Under the pieces are notes generated by a model that did not search any database, was not told the DNA's origin, and saw only the letters and a program-made list of their open reading frames with translations. A stretch of DNA of 52,377 bases from Sulfurimonas crateris (GTDB lineage Bacteria > Campylobacterota > Campylobacteria > Campylobacterales > Sulfurimonadaceae), in NCBI GenBank assembly GCA_945883795.1, contig CAMCYC010000011.1, positions 1 to 52,377 on the forward strand. The letters are read 5' to 3'. Position numbers and translations under genes: made by a program. How positions within the stretch are numbered: the stretch's first letter is position 1; the number at the start of each line of letters is the position of its first letter. Shown here piece after piece: positions 16,748-25,420 of this stretch.

Positions 16748-16753
16748 TATAAT
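16748..16753 (+). promoter_or_regulatory. -10 element of the 6S RNA
   Basis: Perfect TATAAT in an A/T-rich tract; seven bases further the transcript would start at about 16760-16761, exactly at the base of the RNA closing stem. Confidence 0.65.
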
Positions 16754-16760
16754 ACTCTCT

Positions 16761-16958
16761 TAATCTGGGTAGTTCGACCTATCGCCTATATGAGGGTTCT
16801 ACATTTTCAAATGGTGAACTAGTAGAATTTTCGTGTGCCGGTGCTATCGTTTGAGATAAGTTTACTCTGTCGAGATACTGCCGCCGTTAGAAGTTCTCTC
16901 TTCACCCTACTACGGCTTTTTAGAACCAAGCCAATTGCGAGACGGCTACTCGGGTTAT
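16761..16958 (+). ncRNA. ssrS: 6S RNA (the Campylobacterota purD-upstream form)
   Basis: About 197 nt, much richer in G/C than the flanks, with no open frame. A closing stem of eleven pairs joins 16762-16772 to 16946-16956 (three G-U pairs on otherwise complementary strands), and a second perfect seven-pair stem joins 16795-16801 (GGTTCTA) to 16921-16927 (TAGAACC). Further inside, GGTGAA (16813-16818) can pair with TTCACC (16901-16906), and an apical arm forms around 16840-16893. This long rod with internal loops is the 6S RNA form, which binds RNA polymerase holoenzyme. From memory, a conserved structure upstream of purD in this phylum was first named the purD motif and the Helicobacter 6S RNA sits at this place. 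Confidence 0.83.
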
Positions 16959-17024
16959 CTTAAAAATATTTAGCTATTGCATTTTGATGTACTAACTAAA
17001 TGTTTTAAATCACATGGAGAATAG

Positions 17025-18293
17025 ATGAAAATATTAATTTTAGGGAGTGGTGGTAGAGAATTTTCTATAGCCCGTGCAATTTTAAATGAAAATGAATCGC
17101 ATGAACTTTTTTTTCAACCAGGAAATGGTGCTACAACTACTTTAGGAATGAATTTAAATATTAAAGATTATAATGATTTAGCAAATTATGCAAAAGAAAA
17201 TTCTATTGAGTTAACAATAGTAGGACCTGAAGGTCCTCTTGTAGATGGAGTTGTTGATATTTTTAAATCCCATGGTTTGGTTATTTTTGGACCAAGCAAA
17301 GAAGCTGCACAACTTGAAGGCTCAAAAGTTTATATGAAAAACTTTTTAGCAAAATATAATATTCCAACTGCACGCTACATTGAAACAGACTCTATAGAAG
17401 ATGCCTTTAAATTTACAAATACTCTTAATGCTCCAATCGTTGTAAAGGCAGATGGACTTTGTGGTGGTAAAGGTGTGATTATTGCACAGTCCCATGACGA
17501 AGCAAAAGTCGCAATATCTGAAATGTTAAGTGGTAAAAGTTTTGGTGATGCTGGTTTAAAAGTTATCATTGAAGAGTTTTTGGATGGCTATGAGCTTTCC
17601 ATGTTTGCTGTGTGTGATGGGCAAGATTATATTCTTCTTCCCGCTGCGCAAGACCATAAAAAATTACTCGATGGTGACAAAGGTCCAAATACTGGTGGCA
17701 TGGGTGCTTATGCTCCAACACCTTTAGTAGATGAAAAATTGTATCAAAAAGTAAGAGAGAGAATAATTCGTCCAACTTTGGATGGGATGAAAAACGAGAA
17801 TGCCCCATTTGAAGGTGTCCTTTTTATTGGAATTATGGTTGTAAATGGTGAGCCGATTACATTAGAATTTAATGTTCGTTTTGGTGACCCAGAGTGTGAA
17901 ATTTTGATGCCACTTATGACTTCAAGTGTGAGTGATATGTTTTATAAAGCGGCAACTAAGAGATTAGGGGAAATAAAAGTGGAATTTTCTTCACAATTTG
18001 CAGTAGGCGTTGTGATGGCGAGCGAAAATTATCCCTATAAAAATTCTATTCCTGCTGAAATTATTGTAGATGAAGTGCATCATGAAGAGATAGAAAAATA
18101 TACACATATTTCTTATGCAGGTGTGAGCATGGAAGATGAAAAATTGTATGCTGATGGTGGAAGAGTTTTGGTTTGTGTTGGTCTTGGAGATAGTATTAAA
18201 GAAGCTAGAGACAGAGCTTACATGCGATGTGGACAAGTTCATTTTGCTGGTAAAAAATTGCGTACAGATATCGCATATCAGGCACTTCTCTAG
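17025..18293 (+). CDS. purD: Phosphoribosylamine-glycine ligase (GAR synthetase)
   Basis: PurD joins glycine to phosphoribosylamine with ATP, the second step of purine synthesis. 422 residues, ATP-grasp enzyme: N-terminal [12 protein letters not shown], then [18 protein letters not shown]-binding [13 protein letters not shown], the signature RFGDPECE, and [11 protein letters not shown] near the end, with normal length. GGAG lies six bases before the ATG. The upstream 65 bases link it to the 6S RNA; whether purD has its own promoter or is transcribed through 6S is not clear. The RDD gene starts directly after its stop codon. Confidence 0.97.
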   Translation: MKILILGSGGREFSIARAILNENESHELFFQPGNGATTTLGMNLNIKDYNDLANYAKENSIELTIVGPEGPLVDGVVDIFKSHGLVIFGPSKEAAQLEGSKVYMKNFLAKYNIPTARYIETDSIEDAFKFTNTLNAPIVVKADGLCGGKGVIIAQSHDEAKVAISEMLSGKSFGDAGLKVIIEEFLDGYELSMFAVCDGQDYILLPAAQDHKKLLDGDKGPNTGGMGAYAPTPLVDEKLYQKVRERIIRPTLDGMKNENAPFEGVLFIGIMVVNGEPITLEFNVRFGDPECEILMPLMTSSVSDMFYKAATKRLGEIKVEFSSQFAVGVVMASENYPYKNSIPAEIIVDEVHHEEIEKYTHISYAGVSMEDEKLYADGGRVLVCVGLGDSIKEARDRAYMRCGQVHFAGKKLRTDIAYQALL

Positions 18294-18743
18294 ATGGATA
18301 AAGAGTTAGAAAATATTTTACATCGAGAAAATATAACGCTAGCACCGATAAAAAAAAGAGCAACTGCTTTTTTTATAGATGAGATGCTTTTATCTATTTT
18401 ATTGATTGTGGCATTGTGGGATTCTTTTACAAATGCTCAAACTATGGAGGAGATGATAAATCTCACGAACTCTTTTGTATTAGAGTATATGGCTATGAAG
18501 ATAATTTATCAAGCTTTTTTTGTGATGCAATATGGTGCTACGCTTGGTAAAATAATTATGAAAATTAGGGTTATAGAGATACAAACACTTGTAAATCCAA
18601 CATTTACCATCTCTTTAAATAGGGCAATATTCCGTGTAATAAGTGAGATGTTATTTTATCTTGGCTTTTTATGGGGGATGTTGGATAAATCACGCCAAGC
18701 TTGGCATGATAAAACAGCTAAAACTTTAGTGGTCAATGTTTAA
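18294..18743 (+). CDS. RDD-family membrane protein
   Basis: 149 residues with an N-terminal cytoplasmic stretch and three hydrophobic helices (about 29-45, 62-80, 108-128). It carries the family features: an early Arg and Asp pair (KKRATAFFIDEMLL), GATLGKIIMKIRV and the closing RQAWHDKTAKTLVV. The biochemical role of most RDD proteins is unknown; some take part in ion transport. Its ATG immediately follows the purD stop and its end overlaps lptD by eight bases, so it is expressed with them. A Helicobacter counterpart occupies the same position as I recall. Confidence 0.82.
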   Translation: MDKELENILHRENITLAPIKKRATAFFIDEMLLSILLIVALWDSFTNAQTMEEMINLTNSFVLEYMAMKIIYQAFFVMQYGATLGKIIMKIRVIEIQTLVNPTFTISLNRAIFRVISEMLFYLGFLWGMLDKSRQAWHDKTAKTLVVNV

Positions 18744-20883
18744 ACTCCTTTTTGTATTCATGATGCTTGTTCTCACTCTTTATTCGAGTGACAAGGTAGA
18801 GCTATATGCTGGTTCTATAGAATCCAAAGATAATATTATAGAAGCTATGGGTGGAGTAAGTGTTATTTATAGAGATTATATCTTAAATGCTACAAGTGCA
18901 GTTTATAATAGAAATACACAAGATTTAGAGCTTTTTGGAAATGTGCATGCTTTAAGTGGAGTAAATTATAAACTTTTAGGGGAGAGAGCCAAATTGAATT
19001 TGGCGAATAAAGAGCGAACTTTTCAACCTTTTTTTATGCTTGAAAAAAAATCAAATGTTTGGATTAGTGCGGATGAGGGATATTCCAAAGATAAAGATAC
19101 AAAAATTTCATCAGGTATCGCAAGTGGCTGTAACCCTGCTAATCCATTATGGAAAATGAAATTTTCCTCTTCAGAATATAACACAGATTCAAAGTGGCTG
19201 AGTCTTTATAATATGAGACTTTTTATTTATGATATTCCTGTTTTATATACTCCATATTTTGGATATTCACTCGATACAAAAAGAAGAACGGGACTTTTAA
19301 TCCCTGTTCTTGGCTTGTCCGATTTAGAGGGTATTTATTATGAACAACCTATTTTTGTGGCTGAACAGAATTGGTGGGATTTGGAGTTTAGACCTCAAGT
19401 AAGAACAAATCGTGGTTATGGTGGTTATAACACTTTTCGGTTTGTTGATAGTTATAATTCTAGTGGTGAAGTTACAACGGGTTATTTTAAAGAAAATCAA
19501 AGTTATTTTGATGAACAAAAGCTTGCCCATGACACACATTATGGTTTTAATTTTAAGTACAACAACACAAATATTATAAATGATTGGCTAGGTGTAAATT
19601 TAGAAGGGCAATCTGGTCTTTTTGCTGATTTAAAAAGCATGAATGATGTTGATTACATTAACCTTTCAACAAATGATACAACCATTAATTCTACAGCAAC
19701 ACAACAATTTTCAAGAATAAACCTTTTTTACAATACAGATAAGGATTATTTTGCTACATATTTGAAATATTATAAAAATTTAACGCTAGAAAATGATGAA
19801 AATACACTTCAAAAATTACCAACACTTCAATATCATCACTATTTAGAAACTTTTTTAGATAACCATTTGCTTTATAATATTGATTTACAAACCACAAATA
19901 TAAATAGAGAGATTAATAAAAGAGTGGTGCAAACTGATGTAAAAATACCTATAACACTTCAAACTTCAACCCTTGATGAATATTTGAGTTTGAGTTATGA
20001 AACTGCTCTTGCAGCACAACACTCCAATTTTCGAGGTACAGAAGAGGTTTTTACTGGGGATTATAAGAATGGATATTTTGCACGCTATTATCATGTTCTC
20101 TCAGAATCTACACAATTAACAAAAGCGTATGAAGATTATACGCATGTTATTGGCTTTGGTTCAACATTAACTTTAGTAGGTGCAGAGGTTCAAAATGGAT
20201 TTTATGATGATATAAAAGATTTTTGTTCCAAAATAGAGAATCAAGATAACCCGCAATGTGAGTTTTATAATATACCTACTATAACAGAGTATGCAAAAGT
20301 TAATTTTTCACAGTATCTTTTTGATGCTCAAAACAAACAGCTTTTATATCATAAATTGTCTCAAATTATTAACAATACAAAAGGTTCAAATCAGTTAGGA
20401 ATTTTAGAAAATGAGCTTGATTATCAAGTGACCGATAGCATAAACTATTACAATAACCTTTTTTATAGCTATTTAGAAAATTCTTTTTCAAAAACTTTTA
20501 ATGAGATTTCATATAATGCAGAAAAATTTACTATCCATTTGTCTCATTTGTATAAAGATACATTTTTAGCATCGACTTCGATATACACTCCTTATACAAG
20601 CTATCTAACATCTAGTGCAAGATATAATTATAATGAGCATTATTCTTATCATGTAGCCTATAATTATGATATAGAGAGTAGTTTAAAAAAAAGTATAGAA
20701 GTTGGATTTATGTATACAAAGCGATGCTGGGATTTTGGGATAAGATATTTAGAAAATGTACGGCCAATTTTAGGCGAAAGTTCATCCTCTTTTATAAATG
20801 ATAAATATATCTTTTTTACTATAGCATTAAGACCTTTCATGACATCTGTTAGAGGGAATGATTTTAGTGTTAGACTTCCTTAA
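18736..20883 (+). CDS. lptD: LPS-assembly outer membrane protein LptD
   Basis: LptD is the outer membrane barrel that delivers lipopolysaccharide to the cell surface together with LptE. 715 residues: signal peptide (about 1-17), OstA-type beta-jellyroll (about 20-110, with AMGGVSVIYRDYIL), then a long beta-barrel with many aromatic and Asn residues. YFGYSLDTKRRTGLLIPVLG is the conserved stretch leading into the barrel. Four Cys remain in the mature part: 132, 497, 508 and 664, enough for two disulfides, though not the Cys-Cys pair known from Escherichia coli. It overlaps the RDD gene by eight bases. LptE is not identifiable here; an lptM-like gene is at 11368-11550. Confidence 0.92.
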   Translation: MFKLLFVFMMLVLTLYSSDKVELYAGSIESKDNIIEAMGGVSVIYRDYILNATSAVYNRNTQDLELFGNVHALSGVNYKLLGERAKLNLANKERTFQPFFMLEKKSNVWISADEGYSKDKDTKISSGIASGCNPANPLWKMKFSSSEYNTDSKWLSLYNMRLFIYDIPVLYTPYFGYSLDTKRRTGLLIPVLGLSDLEGIYYEQPIFVAEQNWWDLEFRPQVRTNRGYGGYNTFRFVDSYNSSGEVTTGYFKENQSYFDEQKLAHDTHYGFNFKYNNTNIINDWLGVNLEGQSGLFADLKSMNDVDYINLSTNDTTINSTATQQFSRINLFYNTDKDYFATYLKYYKNLTLENDENTLQKLPTLQYHHYLETFLDNHLLYNIDLQTTNINREINKRVVQTDVKIPITLQTSTLDEYLSLSYETALAAQHSNFRGTEEVFTGDYKNGYFARYYHVLSESTQLTKAYEDYTHVIGFGSTLTLVGAEVQNGFYDDIKDFCSKIENQDNPQCEFYNIPTITEYAKVNFSQYLFDAQNKQLLYHKLSQIINNTKGSNQLGILENELDYQVTDSINYYNNLFYSYLENSFSKTFNEISYNAEKFTIHLSHLYKDTFLASTSIYTPYTSYLTSSARYNYNEHYSYHVAYNYDIESSLKKSIEVGFMYTKRCWDFGIRYLENVRPILGESSSSFINDKYIFFTIALRPFMTSVRGNDFSVRLP

Positions 20884-20895
20884 AGGATTGAATTT

Positions 20896-21543
20896 TTGAA
20901 AAAATATAAACATATTTTAAAAAATCGCAAAGATGCTGCTATAAAATTGATGGATGTTATTCCTATGCAAAAGTTAAAAGAGGATGCATGGAAAATTGTA
21001 GCTGTATCCAATGGTGGATTGGAACTTGCTTCATTTTTGAAGGGCAAAAATAGCTTAGATTTTTTATTTTCTGAACCTATATACGCACCAAATAACAAAG
21101 AGTGCGAGATTGCTAGAGTGACTGAAAAAGAGGAGATAGTTATTAATGAAGAACTTGTATATTCATTTGGTATACAATACGATTATATCTATGGTGAAGC
21201 ACATAGAAAGCATGAAGAACAGATTTTAAGCTCTATTTATCAGTATAGAAAAGGGCGACCTTTTGTATCTATGCGAGATGAAATTGTTTTATTAGTTGAT
21301 GATGGGAGTGAAACAGGTTTAAAATTTATGGCAGCTTTAAAAACTATTTTGGGAATGAAACCAAAAGCAGTTTATATAGCAGTTCCAGTTATACCAGCTG
21401 ATGTTTTGGAGTTATTGGAGCCATATTCTGATGACATATATTGTCTCCATGAGATAGGTGATTATGTCCAAACATCTCTTTATTATGAAGAGTTTGAAGA
21501 TATAGATGAAGAAAGAATAGAAAAATTACTTGAGGAAAAATAA
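20896..21543 (+). CDS. Phosphoribosyltransferase-like protein
   Basis: 215 residues with a type I PRTase fold. The PRPP-binding loop is VLLVDDGSETGLKFMAAL (about 135-152), and the preceding IVAVSNGGLELASFL matches the core strand and loop of such enzymes. Substrate-defining regions give no clear purine or pyrimidine assignment, so the base used is unknown, and a regulatory role is possible. The start is a TTG with AAAGGA seven bases upstream; no ATG suits. It lies 12 bases after lptD and its stop overlaps the pnp ATG by one base, an arrangement I also recall from Helicobacter. Confidence 0.75.
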   Translation: MKKYKHILKNRKDAAIKLMDVIPMQKLKEDAWKIVAVSNGGLELASFLKGKNSLDFLFSEPIYAPNNKECEIARVTEKEEIVINEELVYSFGIQYDYIYGEAHRKHEEQILSSIYQYRKGRPFVSMRDEIVLLVDDGSETGLKFMAALKTILGMKPKAVYIAVPVIPADVLELLEPYSDDIYCLHEIGDYVQTSLYYEEFEDIDEERIEKLLEEK

Positions 21544-23711
21544 TGAAATATGATGTAGAAATAGAATTAAAAAATAAAAAAGAAGAGTATTCTTTTGGAG
21601 CTGTAGCAAAACAAGCAAATGGCGCCGCATGGCTTAAGTCGGGCAATACTGTAATTCTTGCAACAGTTGTAATTGATGAAACAGAGATTGTAAAAGATGA
21701 TTTTTTACCTCTTACTGTACAATATATAGAAAAATCATACGCTGCTGGAAAAATTCCTGGTGGATTTTTTAAACGAGAAACAAAACCAAGCGATTTTGAA
21801 ACACTTACTTCTCGTATAGTTGACCGTTCTCTTCGTCCACTTTTTCCAAAAGGTTTTGGATACCCAACACAAATAACTATCATGGTTTTAAGTGCTGATA
21901 AAGAGGCAGATTTACAAGTTTTAGCTCTGAATGCTGCCTCTGCTGCTCTTTATATTTCTGACATAGATATTAACACATCAGTTTCTGCTATAAGAGCGGC
22001 AAAAGTAGATGGTAAATTAATTCTTAATCCAACCATGTCAGAACTATCAAATTCAACTCTTGATTTATATCTCTCAGGAACTGCAGAAGATTTATTGATG
22101 ATTGAGATGAGAACATTTGGAAGTGAAGAAATATCTACTAATGAGATGTTTATAGACCCAATTCTTGACCCAGCTATGGGGATGAATATTATCACTTCTC
22201 ATGTATCTAACGCAATGCCAGAAGAGGAGTTGATAGAAGTTTTTCAAAAAACGGAAGAGCTTTTATTTGCAACAAATACTCAATACGAAAATGCATTTGC
22301 ACCTTACAAGAAAAAGACTTTAAGTATAGAATATAAAGCACATATTTTGAATGAAGAACTGGTTTCTTACATACAAGAGCATCATGTGGCAGATATTAAA
22401 TTGGCTGTAAATCACATGGCAAAATCTGAACGCTCAACGGCATTAAGACAACTAAGAAAAAAAATAATAACAGAAAATATTGACTGGATAGAAATTGAAT
22501 TAAAAGATGCAATTGAGACAGTAAAACGGGAACAAGTAAGAGCACAAATTTTGAATGAAAGAGTGCGTGCTGATGGTAGAAGTTTAACACAGATTAGACC
22601 TATTTCAATTGTGACAAATGTACTTCCAAGTGCGCATGCATCTTGTTTGTTTACTCGTGGAGAAACACAAGCTTTGGTGGTTCTTACAATGGGTGGACCA
22701 AAAGATGCCCAAATGTTTGAAAATTTAACAGACGATGGAACTCAAAATGAGAATTTTATGGTTCATTATAACTTCCCAGGTTTTAGTGTTGGTGAAGCTT
22801 CTCCAATCATGGGAACAAAAAGAAGAGAACTCGGTCATGGTAATTTAGCAAAAAGAGCATTAGAACCTATTTTGGATTTAGATGGTCAGACAATCCGTTT
22901 GGTCTCCGAGATTTTAGAATCAAACGGTTCTTCTTCTATGGCAACCGTATGTGGTGGCTACATGGCACTCAAAGCTGCTGATGTAAATACAAGCGATGTG
23001 ATTGCTGGAATTGCGATGGGTATGGTAAGCCAAGGGGATAAGTATGCAATTCTCTCAGATATTATGGGACTTGAAGACCATGATGGAGATATGGACTTTA
23101 AAGTGACAGGTTCAAAAAATGGGATTACTGCAATGCAAATGGATATTAAACTCGGTGGCATAAGTCTGGATATCCTCAAAGAAGCATTGTATCAAGCAAA
23201 AGAGGGAAGAGCGCATATTATTGACATTATGATTGAATCTGAGACTAAAATAGAGTTTAATGATGGTGTTTTACCAAGTATTGACCTTTTTCATATTGAC
23301 CCTAGTTTCATTGGTGAGATTATTGGTCAAGCAGGAAAAACAATTCGTGAAATAATTGAAAAATTTGAAGTAGCAATTGATATAGATAAAAAAGATGGAA
23401 AAGTAAAAGTAACTGGTAAAAATAAAAAAGGTGTAGCAGCAGCTCGTCAACATATTGAAGGGATAACAAATACTCCAAAAGCAGCTAAAATCAAGTATGA
23501 AGTTGGAGATAAACATGAAGGGACAGTAAAGAAAATCGTTGACTTCGGTGCATTCGTAGAGCTTCCAGATGGAACAGATGGTCTTTTACATATTTCGAAA
23601 ATCTCTAATGAAAGATTTGATAAAATTAGTGATGTTTTAAAAGAGGGTCAAAAAATTACAGTAGAAATTTTAGAATTCAAAGGGAGTAAAATCTCTTTAG
23701 GCAGAGTGTAA
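21543..23711 (+). CDS. pnp: Polyribonucleotide nucleotidyltransferase (PNPase)
   Basis: PNPase degrades RNA from the 3-prime end by phosphorolysis. 722 residues: first RNase PH domain with PLTVQYIEKSYAAGKIPGGFFKRE and SRIVDRSLRPLFPKGF, an all-helical linker (about 230-325), second RNase PH domain with ALVVLTMGG, FMVHYNFPGFSVGE, GHGNLAKRALEP and the catalytic segment EDHDGDMDFKVTGS, then a KH domain (about 580-645, IGEIIGQAGKTIREI) and an S1 domain (about 650-722, GTVKKIVDFGAFVELPDGTDGLLHIS). Length is normal. The next gene is separated by 204 bases. Confidence 0.98.
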   Translation: MKYDVEIELKNKKEEYSFGAVAKQANGAAWLKSGNTVILATVVIDETEIVKDDFLPLTVQYIEKSYAAGKIPGGFFKRETKPSDFETLTSRIVDRSLRPLFPKGFGYPTQITIMVLSADKEADLQVLALNAASAALYISDIDINTSVSAIRAAKVDGKLILNPTMSELSNSTLDLYLSGTAEDLLMIEMRTFGSEEISTNEMFIDPILDPAMGMNIITSHVSNAMPEEELIEVFQKTEELLFATNTQYENAFAPYKKKTLSIEYKAHILNEELVSYIQEHHVADIKLAVNHMAKSERSTALRQLRKKIITENIDWIEIELKDAIETVKREQVRAQILNERVRADGRSLTQIRPISIVTNVLPSAHASCLFTRGETQALVVLTMGGPKDAQMFENLTDDGTQNENFMVHYNFPGFSVGEASPIMGTKRRELGHGNLAKRALEPILDLDGQTIRLVSEILESNGSSSMATVCGGYMALKAADVNTSDVIAGIAMGMVSQGDKYAILSDIMGLEDHDGDMDFKVTGSKNGITAMQMDIKLGGISLDILKEALYQAKEGRAHIIDIMIESETKIEFNDGVLPSIDLFHIDPSFIGEIIGQAGKTIREIIEKFEVAIDIDKKDGKVKVTGKNKKGVAAARQHIEGITNTPKAAKIKYEVGDKHEGTVKKIVDFGAFVELPDGTDGLLHISKISNERFDKISDVLKEGQKITVEILEFKGSKISLGRV

Positions 23712-23727
23712 AAAAAAATTGACATCA

Positions 23728-23770
23728 GAAAGAGAGATATTTTCTATTTTTTAGTAAATATCTCTTTCAT
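23728..23770 (+). terminator. Terminator-like hairpin after pnp
   Basis: AGAGATATTT (23733-23742) pairs with AAATATCTCT (23756-23765), extendable to GAAAGAG/CTTTC with a two-base bulge; loop of 13 bases. It lies 20 bases after the pnp stop. No long T-run follows. Confidence 0.5.
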
Positions 23771-23776
23771 TTCAAC

Positions 23777-23782
23777 TATAAT
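23777..23782 (+). promoter_or_regulatory. -10 element of atpE
   Basis: ACTATAATTT: a perfect TATAAT 133 bases upstream of the atpE start, just past the pnp terminator. It implies a leader of about 127 bases. Confidence 0.5.
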
Positions 23783-23841
23783 TTATAACTTTTTCTGTAG
23801 AATTCCCAAACAATTTCTAGTAGGGAAATAGTTTCATTTAT

Positions 23842-23872
23842 GTTACTATTGCTATTTTAAAAAAAATAGTTA
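23842..23872 (+). promoter_or_regulatory. Hairpin in the atpE leader
   Basis: GTTACTATT (23842-23850) faces AATAGTTAC (23864-23872), eight of nine pairs; the inner CTATTTT/AAAATAG offers a competing pairing. It sits midway between the predicted atpE transcription start and the ribosome binding site. Function unknown; ATP synthase subunit c genes often need strong translation, so mRNA stability is one possibility. Confidence 0.35.
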
Positions 23873-23915
23873 CGCTAGCCGAACGGTATTGTAATAATTT
23901 ATGGGAGAAATATAT

Positions 23916-24230
23916 ATGAAAAAAGTTATTTTCTTAATGTTAGCACTTAGTGTTGCTGCATTCGCAAATGATGGTGAGGTTGCAAACCAAACTCTTAAAG
24001 CATACTCAATGATTGCTGCTGGTCTTGGTCTTGGTCTTGCTGCTCTTGGTGGAGCAATCGGTATGGGTCATACTGCAGCTGCTACAATTGCTGGTACTGC
24101 AAGAAATCCAGGTCTAGGTGCAAAACTTATGACTACAATGTTCATCGCTCTTGCAATGATTGAAGCACAAGTTATTTATGCACTTGTAATTTCTCTTATC
24201 GCTTTATATGCGAACCCATATTTAGGTTAA
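23916..24230 (+). CDS. atpE: F-type ATP synthase subunit c, with N-terminal signal peptide
   Basis: Subunit c forms the proton- or sodium-driven rotor ring of the F1Fo ATP synthase. 104 residues from ATG 23916; an in-frame ATG at 23901 is rejected because the GGGAGA ribosome binding site would lie inside it. The first 17-19 residues (MKKVIFLMLALSVAAFA) look like a cleavable signal peptide, unusual for the family but seen in Campylobacterota. Two transmembrane helices follow, joined by a polar loop ARNPG (62-66); the ion-binding carboxylate is Glu83 in AMIEAQVIYAL. No Gln/Ser sodium ligand set is evident, which favours protons. It stands apart from the other atp genes, as is usual in this phylum. 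Confidence 0.95.
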   Translation: MKKVIFLMLALSVAAFANDGEVANQTLKAYSMIAAGLGLGLAALGGAIGMGHTAAATIAGTARNPGLGAKLMTTMFIALAMIEAQVIYALVISLIALYANPYLG

Positions 24231-24250
24231 TAAAACTTAGGTATACTTAT

Positions 24251-24270
24251 GCCAGTCCTTTTGGATTGGC
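24251..24270 (+). other. Hairpin between atpE and tRNA-Leu
   Basis: GCCAGTCC-TTTT-GGATTGGC: eight pairs including one G-U and a TTTT loop. It is the only structure in the 47-base gap and has no T-run, so it is more likely a processing site or a 3-prime end protector of atpE mRNA than a terminator. Confidence 0.45.
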
Positions 24271-24277
24271 TACTTAT

Positions 24278-24362
24278 GCGGTCGTGGTGGAACGGTAGAC
24301 ACGCTACCTTGAGGTGGTAGTGCCTTACGGGTGTGGGGGTTCAAATCCCCCCGACCGCACCA
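24278..24362 (+). tRNA. tRNA-Leu(GAG)
   Basis: 85 nt including encoded CCA. Acceptor stem GCGGTCG (24278-24284) pairs with CGACCGC (24352-24358), discriminator A. Anticodon stem CTACC / GGTAG (24304-24308 / 24316-24320) with loop TTGAGGT and anticodon GAG (24311-24313), reading CUC and CUU. A long variable arm (TGCCTTACGGGTG region) marks it as a class II tRNA, as expected for leucine; T arm GGGGGTTCAAATCCCCC. No own promoter is evident, so it is probably processed from the atpE transcript. Confidence 0.97.
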
Positions 24363-24459
24363 TTTTTAAAAATCACAAATCTTCTTTTTTAAAAACTCCT
24401 CTTTTTTTTACTTTCATGAATAAATTCTAAGCAACAATTATTTGATATTATTATTTTAT

Positions 24460-24470
24460 TATAGTAAAAT
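24460..24470 (+). promoter_or_regulatory. -10 region of the cysteine synthase gene
   Basis: TATAGTAAAAT (TAAAAT at 24465-24470) in a long A/T tract, 24 bases before the ATG, with AAAAGGA as ribosome binding site in between. The preceding 97 bases after the tRNA hold nothing else I can identify. Confidence 0.3.
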
Positions 24471-24493
24471 CGTTTCCTTTAAAAGGATTTTGA

Positions 24494-25420
24494 ATGAAAA
24501 TAGCAAAGAATGTTACAGAGCTTATCGGCAATACACCCTTAGTGAGATTAAACACTCCTTCTAAACTTACAGGCGCAACCATTTTAGGTAAATGTGAGTT
24601 TATGAACCCAACAAGTTCAGTCAAAGATAGAATTGGTTTCAACATGATTAGACGAGCTCAAGAGGCTGGGCTGATTACAGAAAATACCACAATTATAGAA
24701 CCCACAAGCGGTAATACAGGTATCGCCTTAGCAGCAAACTGTGCTGCACAAAATTTAAAACTGATTCTTACTATGCCAGATTCTATGAGTATTGAGCGGA
24801 GAAATCTTCTTAAGGCGTTTGGTGCTGAACTTATTTTGACTCCTGCCGCACAAGGGATGAAAGGTGCTATTGCTAAGGCTGAGGAGCTTCAAAAAAATAC
24901 ACTAAATAGTATTATTTTACAACAATTTCAAAATAAAGCAAATCCTGAAATTCACATGCTCACAACTGCTCAAGAGATACTTCGTGATACAGAAAAACAG
25001 ATTGATGTATTTGTAGCCGCAGTTGGAACAGGTGGAACACTTACAGGAACTTCTAAAATTTTAAGAGAAGAGATTCCTAGTATCAAAATTTTTGCAGTTG
25101 AGCCACAAGATTCTCCTGTTTTATCAGGTGGAAATGCTGGTTCACATAAAATTCAAGGTATTGGTGCTGGATTTATTCCTGATATATTAGATGTCACAGT
25201 GTATGGTGAAGTGATAAAAGTAAGTAATGAAGATGCTATTAAAACAGCAAAAATGTTAGCTCGTAAAGAGGGTTTACTTGTTGGAATTTCGGCTGGTGCA
25301 AATGTTTGGGCAACAATGCAAGTAGCACAAAGAGAAGAGTTTGCTGGTAAAACTTTAGTAACAATTCTTTGTGATACTGGTGAGCGATATTTAAGTACAT
25401 CATTATTTAGTGAAGAATAG
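24494..25420 (+). CDS. cysK: Cysteine synthase (O-acetylserine sulfhydrylase)
   Basis: A PLP enzyme that replaces the acetyl group of O-acetylserine with sulfide to give cysteine. 308 residues: ELIGNTPLVRL, PLP Lys44 in SSVKDRIG, phosphate or substrate loop EPTSGNTGIALA (69-80), GTGGTLTGTSKILRE and the C-terminal CDTGERYLST. The sequence suits CysK more than CysM (308 residues; CysK-type GIGAGFIPDIL), but the two cannot be separated with certainty by eye. The class-IV aminotransferase gene overlaps its last 11 bases. Confidence 0.92.
   Translation: MKIAKNVTELIGNTPLVRLNTPSKLTGATILGKCEFMNPTSSVKDRIGFNMIRRAQEAGLITENTTIIEPTSGNTGIALAANCAAQNLKLILTMPDSMSIERRNLLKAFGAELILTPAAQGMKGAIAKAEELQKNTLNSIILQQFQNKANPEIHMLTTAQEILRDTEKQIDVFVAAVGTGGTLTGTSKILREEIPSIKIFAVEPQDSPVLSGGNAGSHKIQGIGAGFIPDILDVTVYGEVIKVSNEDAIKTAKMLARKEGLLVGISAGANVWATMQVAQREEFAGKTLVTILCDTGERYLSTSLFSEE

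Noticed and set aside
16740-16960. tmRNA (ssrA) as an explanation of the structured RNA
   Set aside because: No tRNA-like CCA end, no T arm and no tag reading frame; the rod-like pairing fits 6S RNA instead.
21389-21883. 164-codon minus-strand frame
   Set aside because: Covers the antisense of the phosphoribosyltransferase end and pnp start, both strongly supported.
23719-23747. TTGACA followed by a -10 element as promoter after pnp
   Set aside because: The hexamer 17 bases further (TTCTAT) is a poor -10 and both elements overlap the terminator hairpin; the TATAAT at 23777 is better.
23901-23915. Upstream ATG for atpE
   Set aside because: The GGGAGA ribosome binding site would lie inside the coding region; ATG 23916 gives the expected protein with signal peptide.
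24362-24373. ATTTTTAAAAAT palindrome as a tRNA-Leu terminator
   Set aside because: All A/T with no room for a loop, so it would not form a stable hairpin.
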